64,000 nucleotides of DNA, from contig OU744720.1 in the NCBI GenBank assembly GCA_916613615.1, positions 73,249,338 to 73,313,337 of the forward strand, read 5' to 3'. A program made the translations under genes and the position numbers. Source of the DNA: Steromphala cineraria (Eukaryota; Mollusca; Gastropoda; Trochida; Trochidae). Shown here piece by piece: positions 24,401-32,800 of the stretch. Each line of letters starts with the position of its first letter. The stretch's first letter is position 1. The notes under the pieces are model-generated. The model made no database searches. It was not told the DNA's origin and was given only the letters and a program-made list of their open reading frames with translations.

Positions 24401-27400
24401 AACCTCTTTAGGTTAACAAAAAAAAATTAACTTTGAAAATTTAGAATTTTATCCAAGACAGGTTAAAATCTATGAACAACGAAGAACGGATTCGAACCCG
24501 AGAACTCTCTTTTTCAAGTAGCGCTTATACCACTTAAATAACCGGGGAGACATGCTTCTTGATGTACACTTTGTTGTGTCATGATGTCTGTTTCTTATTT
24601 TCTATATTTTAGTCTATATGATATGAAATAGATATGAACTTATCAATGTAAGGATTAAACTTTAAAAAAAACGCAAGCAGGACTGCTCTGTAGGTGTGCT
24701 GTATGTTTAGTAAACACCACAAAGTGTTTCATTAAAACGTTTTTAAATCATAAACAAATCAGTTGACATAAATGCAGGGTAATGGTAGTGAACACAGCTC
24801 GAGATCACGCCCTTTTGAGTTTTTTATAACCCCTCCTGCCGGGTTATCATTTATTACTTATTTGCATTGTACTCTATTTACCAACATTTGTTATCGCAAA
24901 AACGTTTTATTACCCATATAGAGATAACATTCTTCAGTTCGATTTCAATCAATAGTGATTGATTTTGCTGGAGAAGTGGTACCTAAATACTTTATCAACC
25001 CAATCTAGATGCTATCGAGTTTATAAGCCGTGATGAATTCTGTCACGAAATAAATTGAGAACACTTACATCCAAACTCTATTACCTCGGGAGAAAAGATG
25101 TTTCATGGCCGAGGTTTACATAATCAAACCGACGTGCAAGTGGCGCAGTATAAAGTGACTTATCTCATTAGGTGCTCTTCAAAGTGGCGGCATCTTAGCG
25201 GTATCACCGTCAACACGGCCAAATCCTGTTAAGCACAAGTAGTCTATTCCTTGCTTAGTAGATCGCTAAAAGTTACGAAAATATCCCGCCTTAGCAGATC
25301 GATCATTCCGGTGATCAATCACGGGTTAGGGGACCAGTCTACTATAATGAAGTAACAGGGAAGATTAACAAAGAGGTATTGGTATTTGGAAAGCCTTAAC
25401 TATTAGTTTGGCCTAGTGTCTACAACAGCACTTATAGTAACTCACCTGATATCTCAACCCTGAAGCAAATCTGATTTTGAAAAGCCCCAAAGGACAATAA
25501 GTGTTGTATTTATGTGATTTATTATTTATTTGGGCGTGTTTGTCCCGCGAAGAGTAGAGATACTGTGACTTATAATTTATGAATTTTCGATGCTACCAAA
25601 ACAGAAGAAATGCTACAATGTTAGCGATAGTAAAGCATAAACGCAGGGGTGGTAATTTTCTGAGACTTTGTATTAACATTAACTTACACGGAAGAAATAC
25701 TTTAATCACAATCTTTCAATTACAACCAAACAAAATAAATGACAAAACAAAATTGTTAAACAAGAAAACGGCCATTATCGAAACTTGATTATTTCTAGCA
25801 AAATGTTTTCACGTTTTAAAAAATGTATCCTTATAACGTTTAAAAAATGTACAAATTGAATATTTTTTATACATTAAATCAGTAACAATTACGTTGGTTT
25901 CCATCGAAACAGTTTGCCGTTAATGCAAATTTAATTCAACCTGAAATAAAAGATAAAACATTCCAGTTTCAAATCGATCTTTGTTCAATAACAGGACGAG
26001 GTTCGCGTTAAAAACACATTGAGTACGATGGTTATTATTTCGAATGAAGAAAGATTTATAATCGCCTTATGGAACCATGCATGTGTAAAGAACATCACAT
26101 GCTGGTTTTTTATAGAACAAATGCCATTTTAGCTCAAATGGGCCCGATGGGATTTTGGCATGACATAGTGTCCGGCATCACTTCGTCCATAATAAACCAT
26201 TAAAATCCTTTTTTCATCTTTTTCTCCAGCTTGAGGGATATAGGGATATATAGCTGAAACCTTCTGAACAGTCTCCTTGACTAGTGAGGATAATAAATTA
26301 TAGCTTTGGTGGCCCATATAAGGGGCCACACCATAAAACCTTTTTTTCTCTTCTTCTCCAGAACCATAGGGCCTAAAAAGCTGACACTTTGTGTACAGAC
26401 TCCTTGACAAGTGAGGCTAATCACCTTTAACTTGCACTAATAAGGTCCACAGACACAACAATCTTAAGCCATATTTCACCTTTCTCCAAAAGTATAAGTT
26501 CTAGAAAGCTCAAACCTTGTGTATAGACTTCTTGACTATTGGGGATAATAATTTATAGCTTATAACCCTGAAAAGGCCCATAGTGGCCACACCCTTTTAA
26601 CCTATTATTCTCCAGAGGCATTAGGCGAAGAAAGCCGAAATCCTCTATACAGACTCATTGACATGTGAGGTTATAATTCATAGCTTTGGTGACCATGTGG
26701 CCCCAAAACTCTTAAAACCTACCTTTGCTTTTTTTCTCCAGGAGCATGGGACCTAGAAATCTCAAACGTTTGTGTACAAATTCCTTGACTGATGTGGATT
26801 ATGATTTATAGCTGTGGTGATCCTTTGGTTCCTAACAAGTGGGCAGTAGGATCTAAAACCTTTACATATCATCTTCCCCAGAAGCATATGGCAAAGAATG
26901 CTAAAATGTTGTGTATAGACTCCATTGATAAGGAGGATTTTAGATTGAACATTTAACGGCCATGTGTCCGGGTTCTTGGTCAAAGTCATATACATGTTAA
27001 TTGAAGTTATGCATGTCCTTGTTCTTGTATTGTATTCAATTTTGATGTTTACACGTTCCTTTATCGTTTTAAAAAACTAAAAGATTGGTCCTTCCTATTG
27101 CAGGTATCTACCTTACAGTGATCATGGCTATGAGCGCCTCGTCTGTTGCCTTGTCAGTATTTGTACTCAACTGTCACCATAAGGGCGCTTTACTAAAACG
27201 ACCTCCAAAATTCATAAAATTTATAGCCAAAATCGTGGGCAAGTGCTTATGCATGAGACTGCATTATTTAATAGGGAAACAAGAACATGCTGCCCGGTCT
27301 TCCACTAGAGAGATATTCGAGGACATGAGTGCGGAGGCGGGGGTCAGGACGGAGCTCCAGAACGAGGCTCAGCGACTTGATCTGCATATGAACGGCCTGG

Positions 27401-27696
27401 TTGAATCTGGACAAAGGGCAAGAACAGGAGGGACAGTGTCTAACGGGGCTCCTGCCTCAAACCCAGTTGCAACTATGGAGAGGGAGATTGTTCGATATTT
27501 GAGACTACTCATGGAAGCGTACGATAAAGGACGTGCCGAGAGAATAGCTGCAAATGAGTGGCAGGAAATTGCTAGGGTCATGGATAAATTCTTCTTTTCT
27601 GTGTTCTTGACAATAACAATTGTATCAACTGTGGTCCTTTTGCTCATTAGCCCCATGACCAAGGCGACAGCGATCACAGACTTTCTTGGGGAGTGA
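3266..27696 (+). CDS. Nicotinic acetylcholine receptor alpha-type subunit (gene span, five exons seen, 5' end missing)
   Basis: Subunit of a pentameric acetylcholine-gated cation channel in the plasma membrane. The exons are 3266-3414, 7523-7567, 10301-10410, 12916-13451 and 27104-27696. All junctions are GT-AG and the phases agree, giving about 476 residues. The 45-bp and 110-bp exons match the classic exon sizes of vertebrate nAChR genes. Ligand-pocket residues seen are Trp in NVWLDQ (loop D), Tyr in DIVLYN (loop A), Trp in GSWAYDG (loop B) and YYPCC (loop C). The vicinal cysteines define an alpha-type subunit. M2 starts with GEK and keeps Leu 9', Val 13' and the outer Glu 20', as expected for cation selectivity. 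In loop C the second conserved Tyr is Phe (CCAEPFPDV). The signal peptide exon was not found. Which alpha subtype this is cannot be settled by eye. Confidence 0.93.
3401..4680 (+). repeat. Minisatellite of about 18 units, each containing the exon-2 tail and its splice donor
   Basis: Consensus unit is about 62 bp: the exon tail ACTCAGGTCCTTGATGTG, then GTGAGT, then about 40 nt of intron ending in a CATTAATAAAAC-like block. Exact GTGAGT donors follow the tail at 3415, 3462, 3524, 3746, 3808, 3870, 3918, 4075, 4137, 4203, 4330 and 4669, with GTAAGT at 3680. Later units are degenerate, with GCGAGT at 4414 and 4476. Two units are extended to about 156 bp by the same insert. The first unit overlaps the conserved exon sequence encoding TQVLDV, so the array most simply grew out of the exon-intron junction. 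Reading past the true donor meets TAA at 3436-3438. Confidence 0.95.
4681..6850. other. Intron DNA, no confirmed gene
   Basis: Most of this stretch shows nothing. An open frame at 5929-6147 (+) ends in a hydrophobic segment ([18 protein letters not shown]), and an AGGTAAGA donor-like site overlaps its stop. It has no recognised family and lies inside the receptor intron, so I treat it as uncertain. A ~55-bp block at 5190-5240 (TACGCCGAAATC, then GGGTTCCGGCAGTTTCCC) recurs in inverted orientation near 42570-42610, so it belongs to a dispersed repeat. Confidence 0.4.
6852..6925 (+). repeat. tRNA-derived SINE head (Thr-like)
   Basis: A degenerate A-box region (TTAGTCGAAATGGCAGTGTC) is followed by an anticodon-arm-like TGACTTTGTAACC and a B box GTGTTCGAACCCCG. 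The order and spacing are those of a tRNA promoter, and the anticodon region reads as TGT (Thr) with an inserted base. The acceptor stem does not pair, so this is a SINE head or tRNA pseudogene, not a functional tRNA. Confidence 0.6.
6984..7293 (-). repeat. CRE-bearing dispersed repeat, copy A
   Basis: About 310 bp, running on the minus strand from TTACTCGCCCGTGTAAGATA to GGTCGTTTAGTATCCTC-like sequence. It contains two exact TGACGTCA palindromes (7228-7235 and 7252-7259). Related copies lie at 22818-23140, 23436-23735 and 38811-39110. No long terminal inverted repeats or ORF are visible, so the class is unknown. Confidence 0.7.
7523..7567 (+). CDS. nAChR 45-bp exon (loop D)
   Basis: A pyrimidine-rich tract ending TTTATTTCAG precedes the exon, and GTACGT follows at 7568. 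It encodes [15 protein letters not shown] in phase 0. This is the invariant DEKNQ exon of nicotinic receptors. It is the same size as in vertebrate genes and carries the loop D tryptophan that contributes to the complementary side of the agonist pocket. Confidence 0.95.
7568..10300. other. Intron 3 of the receptor; nothing recognised
   Basis: AT-rich, except for a richer block at about 8600-9130 that has no long frame and no recognisable domain. That block could be old transposon sequence, but I cannot support an identity. Confidence 0.4.
10301..10410 (+). CDS. nAChR 110-bp exon (loop A region)
   Basis: Flanked by TGGTTTGCAG and GTACGG. It encodes [16 protein letters not shown], then [20 protein letters not shown], leaving two bases for a split Ser codon. 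It carries the loop A tyrosine (VLYN) and the family signature W.PD. There is an N-glycosylation sequon, NIS. An extra cysteine occurs in IPCDLIW. The length equals the corresponding vertebrate exon. Confidence 0.95.
10411..12915. other. Intron 4 of the receptor; nothing recognised
   Basis: AT-rich throughout, with short frames only. A TGACGTCA palindrome lies near 12699. No repeat family from elsewhere in the window was recognised here. Confidence 0.4.
12916..13451 (+). CDS. nAChR exon encoding Cys-loop, loops B and C, M1 and M2
   Basis: Acceptor TTGTTTTTCAG, donor GTAAGT at 13452. The 536-nt exon completes the split Ser and ends with one base of a Gly codon. The Cys-loop is C-x13-C containing YFPFDDQ. 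Loop B is GSWAYDG. Loop C is [13 protein letters not shown], with vicinal cysteines and Phe where alpha7 has Tyr195. A sequon NRT is present. M1 contains [17 protein letters not shown]2 runs [20 protein letters not shown] and ends [15 protein letters not shown]. Glu -1', Thr 2', Leu 9', Val 13' and Glu 20' are visible. Several exons of vertebrate receptors are fused into this one. Confidence 0.96.
13452..15640. other. Proximal part of the 13.65-kb intron 5; nothing recognised
   Basis: AT-rich, only short frames, no repeat family recognised. Confidence 0.4.
15670..15753 (+). promoter_or_regulatory. Putative TATA-less promoter of the nested gene
   Basis: A small island richer in GC just upstream of the ATG at 15754 contains AAATATGGCGG (YY1-like), CCGGAAAT and CACTTCCGC (ETS-like, both orientations). 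Motifs of this kind are typical of TATA-less animal promoters. The assignment rests on motif resemblance only. Confidence 0.4.
15754..20042 (+). pseudogene. Nested, intron-containing gene of unknown function, apparently disrupted
   Basis: Exon 1 begins at 15754 with [19 protein letters not shown], a basic start. It continues through [11 protein letters not shown] and ends at donor 15967 (GTAAGT). After QHG the sensible frame shifts by one base in a CCCC run, giving [15 protein letters not shown], followed by an in-frame TGA. Two short downstream exons have good splice sites and continue exactly this second frame: about 16496-16557 ([20 protein letters not shown]) and about 16859-16905 ([14 protein letters not shown]). 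The next acceptor, near 18871, brings an immediate stop. AATAAA lies near 20030. The RW..LK..G plus SHTA pattern recalls an uncharacterised domain in lineage-expanded invertebrate and fish proteins (low confidence). The gene could be a decayed copy, or the frame break could be a sequencing error. Confidence 0.45.
20440..20823. mobile_element. hAT-type MITE with intact 8-bp target duplication
   Basis: The left end is TAGGGATGTCACGATACAGG. The right end, read inwards on the other strand, is TAGGGATGTCATGATACACC. The element is 384 bp and flanked by identical ATATCCAC at 20432-20439 and 20824-20831. An 8-bp target duplication and TAGGGATG termini fit the hAT superfamily. There is no transposase ORF. 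The interior repeats short GTATCGTGA-like and GATATTCAC-like motifs. Confidence 0.9.
20832..22247. other. Intron DNA, nothing recognised
   Basis: AT-rich. If the minus-strand first exon at 22248-22280 is real, its next exons could lie here or further left, but none was identified. Confidence 0.35.
22248..22280 (-). CDS. Candidate first coding exon of an antisense nested gene
   Basis: On the minus strand an ATG at 22280 opens [11 protein letters not shown] and runs straight into a consensus donor GCG|GTGAGT in phase 0. An ETS-like ACTTCCGC lies just upstream, as in promoters. An earlier ATG gives only a short upstream frame. No following exon was found and no family is recognised, so this is a lead only. 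Confidence 0.25.
22818..23140 (+). repeat. CRE-bearing dispersed repeat, copy B
   Basis: Starts TTACTCCCCCGTGTAAGATA and ends near GGTCGTTTAGTATCCTC. It has two exact TGACGTCA palindromes (22895-22902, 22916-22923), spaced as in copy A, and lies in the opposite orientation to copy A. Confidence 0.7.
23436..23735 (+). repeat. CRE-bearing dispersed repeat, copy C
   Basis: Starts TTTACTCGCCCGTATAGCAT, about 300 bp, with the same tail as the other copies (ATCCTTCCATTAAATACTG). It lies 300 bp from copy B in the same orientation. Its CRE is degraded to TCACGTCA at 23517-23524. Confidence 0.65.
23736..26129. other. Intron DNA, no confirmed gene
   Basis: An open frame at 24015-24260 (+) has no recognised family. 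A block with mixed composition lies at about 25020-25360 without a usable frame. The only supported feature is the tRNA-like sequence at 24485-24549. Confidence 0.35.
24485..24549 (-). repeat. tRNA-like SINE head or tRNA pseudogene
   Basis: The minus strand reads an A-box-like TTAAGTGGTATAAGCGCT, then a good B box GGGTTCGAATCCG at tRNA spacing. The acceptor stem is not complementary, so it is not a functional tRNA. Confidence 0.5.
26130..26960 (+). repeat. Degenerate ~140-bp tandem repeat array, first copy
   Basis: About six diverged units share the blocks CTCCTTGACTAGTGAGGATA, TTTATAGCTTTGGTGACC, GGGCCACACCCTTAAAACC-like and TTCTCCAGAAGCAT, followed by CTAGAAAGCTGAAACCTTGT-like. The same family in the same orientation forms a second array at 62955-63870. 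This copy lies 140 bp before the last receptor exon. Confidence 0.85.
27104..27696 (+). CDS. nAChR last exon: M3, intracellular loop, M4, stop
   Basis: Acceptor CTTCCTATTGCAG. The first two bases complete the Gly after IPLI. The exon encodes M3 ([20 protein letters not shown]), the HHKG turn, a loop of roughly 120 residues with a low-complexity [15 protein letters not shown] part, then the amphipathic MA helix ending [15 protein letters not shown], and M4 ([16 protein letters not shown]). It ends TDFLGE before TGA at 27694-27696. The short cytoplasmic loop and NEW..IA.V.D motif are normal for the family. Confidence 0.96.
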
Positions 27697-28491
27697 TTTA
27701 ACAAGGTTTCTGGTTCTAAGGTTCTCAGCATCCATAATCTAATCAAGTTGTTCTTCACTCTCTTGCCAAAATGGACAACACGTCTGAAGTCGAATGACAG
27801 AACGTTGTCTTTCATAATTCATAAATATATTTACACAATGACTTCATATACTGCTAAATATTATCACGAATAAGGCAACTATCACAATGTTGTGCACTGA
27901 TGATAAGTTTTGATGTAAATAGTATGTTATATATACTCTATGTAAATGACGTCACTGCTCCACTGTGTATGATACTCTCATATTGTACTTGTTCTGTCTA
28001 TTGGATTAATTTGGTTGAATATAGCTTTTATAGAAAAGTTGCATCTATGATGAGTTCAATAAAAAAATCTATCTCAATTAAAAAAAAAAAGGTAATATAT
28101 ATTTCGTAAGTGAAACAGTCATGAAAAATAATTCATAGCTATTCAAATCGTTTCGAAACCCTATTTCGATTTTAGGAAAATATCTGTAACTGTTATTTCC
28201 ATTTATGTAGTCTACATGCAAATAACCAGAAATGTAAATATCTTGATAGATAAATATGATATGTCTTTGAGTCATCACGTGTTGGATAAAATGTATATGT
28301 ATGCAATATGTTTAAAAAATGAACTTGGAAAAATCCATTTTGAACTTTATAAATGCTACTTTGAAATTTGCATTGCAAACATTCATATCGTGGTATGTTT
28401 TACACACACAATCTAATGTATGTTGACCATAATCACCGTGTGTGTTTACGGGTGAATAGCGATGTAGTCATTTGTTTAGAACTCAAATAAA
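27697..28491 (+). promoter_or_regulatory. 3' UTR with two candidate poly(A) signals
   Basis: AATAAA occurs at 28058-28063, followed by an A-run at 28079-28090, and again at 28486-28491, followed by a T/GT-rich stretch. Which one is used is unknown; the first would give a 3' UTR of about 380 nt. There are no long frames. Confidence 0.5.
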
Positions 28492-28734
28492 TGTATATAT
28501 TTTGTCTCATTGTTTCATTTGTTTCATTCATTAACACGTTTTATGGAAAATATTTGTATTGAACCAACTGAAGTCTGAACTACATTCACACAACATTCTT
28601 GTTTTTTTTCTGGCAAATGCCGCCTTTGACATTTTGGGATATACAGTAGTAAATTATATCTTTTGTATAAGTGATTATTTTTCAAATCAAAGGAAAATAA
28701 GATAACTATATGGGTAACTATATTAAAAAGATAA

Positions 28735-29815
28735 GTCAGAAGTTGAATGAATCCATTTTACTGGCTAGTACTTTCAGCTCAATTTAGGAGCATCTTCAGG
28801 CCATATACAAATAACGGATATGAACGTCGCCAGGCGACGTCATCGTGTACAACATGACGTCATTACATTATTACGTCACAGCGTAAGTAACAATAGGAAA
28901 GGAAAATAGACATTAAGCTCTAGAATTTAGGCTTGGTGAGAACATTTTGATAAATATGCTTTCTTTTGTTTCTAAAAGCTTGCTGTTATCAAAATTTAAC
29001 TTGTACATAGGGAAAACTGAAAAATGCCCGTTTCCACAATCTGCTACATGCGTACTTAATGGAATAGTACAATTTTTTGGATGCTTAATTTGAGATCTGT
29101 GCAAATTCATGCGTAATTTCAACTTTATTTCAGTTTTCCCAATATATTTTTCATTACAACCAGAGCATATTATGACATAAACAACATTTTTGCTGTTACA
29201 ATTGAGATTCTATCTCACAGAAAATACTTTAGATTCAGTAATAGGCACAGAAGAGCCGACAATGATATTTTTACATGTCAGACATCTGGAATCGCCGCAC
29301 TTTGTTACAGTTGGTTGAACATCACTTGAATCAAACTTAGATGAAGTTAATAGCTTGCGGAGATTCTTAGGTTGTTTTAAACTGTTTACGATTTTGGATT
29401 TACACACAACGTTTTCCATGGTTTTACTTTGATGTAAAATCTTTAAGTTTTTGTCAATAATTGAAGCAGCACTCTGATGGTTAGGATTGAAAGTAGAAAC
29501 TAGCTGGATAATATGTTTATCCAATTGCTTGTTAGATTTAGGTTCTCTGAGCCGACTTTGGTCTAAGGCAACAGCTTTCTCTATACTGTCCAACACTAAC
29601 TTTTCAGGGTAGTTTTGAATCAATAAAAAAATCCTTGAGTTCCTTTAATCGTTCCTTCTTGTAAGTGTCAGTTGAGACAATAGCACATATTCTTCTAGCT
29701 AGACAGTACGGGATGTTTCTCTTTGTATGACTTGGATGGCAAGATTGAAAGTCAAGATACTGATGAGTATCCGTAGTTTTGTAGTAGAGATCCGTCTCTA
29801 AACGACCATCCGCTT

Positions 29816-29852
<37 letters not shown>

Positions 29853-29855
29853 CAA
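28735..29855 (-). mobile_element. 5'-truncated, inactivated Penelope-like retroelement (GIY-YIG type)
   Basis: Read on the minus strand from 29855, the C-terminal reverse-transcriptase segment shows TDLYYKTTDTHQYLDFQSCH, HTKRNIPYCLARRI and RLKELKDFF. The catalytic YxDD part is absent. A frame break follows in a T-run near 29630, then IQNYPEKLVLDSIEKA, a CGDSRCLTCK linker, and a GIY-YIG endonuclease domain with VVYVIICSGC, YIGKT and LRMNLHRS (28913-29209). An in-frame TAG at 29210-29212 separates linker from nuclease. The 3' tail continues to about 28735 with CCTGAAGATGCTCC. The truncated end abuts a (TA)n tract. It lies downstream of the receptor in opposite orientation. Confidence 0.9.
29818..29850. 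repeat. (TA)n microsatellite
   Basis: About 16 uninterrupted TA dinucleotides at the point where the Penelope-like element is truncated. Confidence 0.95.
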
Positions 29856-29859
29856 TAAA

Positions 29860-32800
29860 CTACTGTGTTGCTATATCGCAATGAAAAAAGGTTATAACCA
29901 CTGTAAGATTGATACTTCATTAAGAATATATGTCAATTCTCCAATAATGCAATAGCGTTGAAAGTGAAGTTATAAGCGATTGATCTAAAAACATTCTGTC
30001 AACGCCCCCCAAATCCAAATAACACGTCGTTATCTTATAAATACCTTACTTGTTTCAGTGTTCAAAATGAAATAATGATTACTATGGGAGTCCGTGTTTG
30101 TGATAACAACAGCTGTATCCCTATCCATATTTAGTCGTGTGATATGTACACAATGTGGCCACAACCGTCTACTGCCAATAGTACAATAAGCTTTTGCTTC
30201 CTTTCACCTACACAGTACTGTAATGTTTTTATTTCTTCTCAAGCACGCTTCAGGATGTTTACTTAGGTAATGGAATCGAACGTTTCTTAATTAGTGCGGA
30301 AGAATAGTTGGTGAAGAAAAGGAGACAGCATTCAATCTTGAGATCTATGATAACTCTAAATGATATCCATTTGATGAATTTCATTGTGATCTGTTAGTGT
30401 AGATTAGAAATCTGACACTTTGATATTCAACCTTCGATTCAAGTCTTTCTCAATAAATATGCACAAACCCGTCGACTAATGACAGTCATAAATGATACAG
30501 AGATCAAATGGAGCATATTTATTCATACTGTACGTGTTTTTTCAATAATAATAGTAATAGATTTATGTCTTTCATGTTCACTAAGGCATTACTGGTCCAG
30601 TAGCACAACGCAAGCATTATGATATACTTTGACTGGTACTTTCAACTCTTATTCTTTTTTAAATTTCGGGCAAGTGTTTTAAATAAAACATAAGGCCCAG
30701 CAGTTTTGAATATATTTTTTTGTTTTTTGCTTTGTTAAGTTACAAAACCTTAATTATTTCAACAGCCATTGTTAATTTAGTGTCTCAACAAAGCTATCAT
30801 TTTAGTGTATTTCTCTTAAGCCATCAGAAATAACAAGTTTCATAAAAATACATTTGCAATAAATACAATAATTGTTTTTACAAATTCTGATAATGAAATC
30901 AACATGATTCCAATTATACTTTCCTTTTTTACACATTTGATTATTATCTATATAAATAAAATATCTGCCAATACGAAATCCAAATTGATCGGTATTTTGG
31001 GAAATGTCATCGGCTGGCGAGAGATTGCAAGGCCGCTTCCTCCAAAGAAGCCCAACAAGTATTTGCTCCCCTGCATCGCTCTTCTACCGATTTCTTATTT
31101 CGGTCTGACTGTCTTTCGGAGAAAATTGACATCGTTATATGGTAATAATTCTGTGTAAAAATTCTAATTTCAAAGGCTTTTTTAGCTTCTGTATACATGT
31201 ATCACTTTTAACGTTTGACAAATCACAAATTAAGTAACCTTTTCACTGGCGAAATTATTTGAGGTTTTCGTTTTAAGTTGTGATAACAGTTCTTGTGAAT
31301 GAAGTTTTTACTTTGAAATGATTATGTAAATTTCTAAATAACGTATTCAGGTCCTTACGATCAAAAATGCAAATTAACATAAATACTACCTTAATTATAA
31401 CAAAACATAAAGTGTTGAATTTCTCGAAACGTTGATTTGAATATTAATAAAAGTAATAATTTACAATTCTATTTTCTAATTTTAGCAGGCTGGTTTACAA
31501 AGATATTTGTACGAACTAACATTGTAATTTTCTATGAATAAATATTATTTTTGAAAATCTTAATAATTTTTTCCTCCATCGTTGAAGTACAAAGATAATG
31601 TAGTACAACGAAACAACAAATCATTGTACATAAAAACAATAACTTGAATATGGAAACAAACTTATCTTACAATTGAAAAGCCTGGATATAACGTTTTTGA
31701 TCAATAACAGCTATGGATAAATACTATTTCATTGAATGATAAATGGTTATTAAAGGTTTTATAAGGTCTTAAGATGGGAAAAGGGGAATCAGACATTCTC
31801 CTGTAATTTCCTCATTCCTTTGCTGTGTTTTCAAGCGCTTCCTCGACATGCCGTGGCTAATCTCAATTTGTTTAAAACTTGCTCTAAAAACGGTATGGCC
31901 TATCACCGCTATTACCTCCCGACTTCCACGATGCGTAATCAGAGATAAGCGAAGACGGCAATCCAAGCATACAGAAACCACAAAAAGCTGCTTTTTTCTT
32001 GAGTAATGAAGAACATCGATTTCAAGATCGGCCAACACTGTTGAACTGCAAAATTGCCTACGTGGTGTAATCGTGTGTGGAATAGAGCCTTCGCAGTGAC
32101 TTGCCAGCCGCATTGATTAGCCTTGCAAACTTGGTCCTGGGATCTTTGGGGGATGAAGAAAACGTGGAGACGTAAGCGGGCTTTAATTGAAATGAATATA
32201 TCGAAATAAACAGCATCTAATGGAATCGCTAGTGAAAGGAGGGATGAATAATGATTGTTCTCGACTAAGTCGGATAATTCATTCATCGCTCCAAGGGTAC
32301 TTATAGTCCGTGTTTGTTTGAAGCAGGCTTTAGCCAATTTGTCGGGATAGATCTGAGATAAGTGCGAGTAAAGAAGCAATCAGCTGTGTGTTTCCAGAAA
32401 CATACGCTAAGTGAACATCCTTGTGGATACAACAATGCTTATGAATTTTCTGATGAGTGACAACAACAGTTTAAGTTACATTATAAGTTAAGCGTCATTG
32501 TACATGTATGTGGGATTCTTTTTCAAATATAACGTTATGTTGGATGGGAGAAACTGTTCTTGTTGTTTCACACATTTTTTTGACACAGTCAGACAAAAAT
32601 TGTTGCCATGCTCACTTTTATGATATGTATAATGTGGCAAGTAGAATGAGTTTATTTCTGTAGAGGGGCGACAGACTCATTTTCCAAGTACATCCCAACT
32701 TTGTTTAAGCAATATCATCGCCATAGATGCAATAGTACTCTAAATGATACAGTGGTGTTTTCAAAATGTAATGATTTTCATATCGAGAAAGATATACTTT

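Noticed and set aside
27369..27815. Minus-strand frame of 148 codons
   Set aside because: It is antisense to the receptor's last exon, which is certain.
31769..32379. Two overlapping minus-strand frames of 114 and 146 codons
   Set aside because: They overlap in different frames and neither shows a domain, splice context or family resemblance. Probably chance in a less AT-rich patch.
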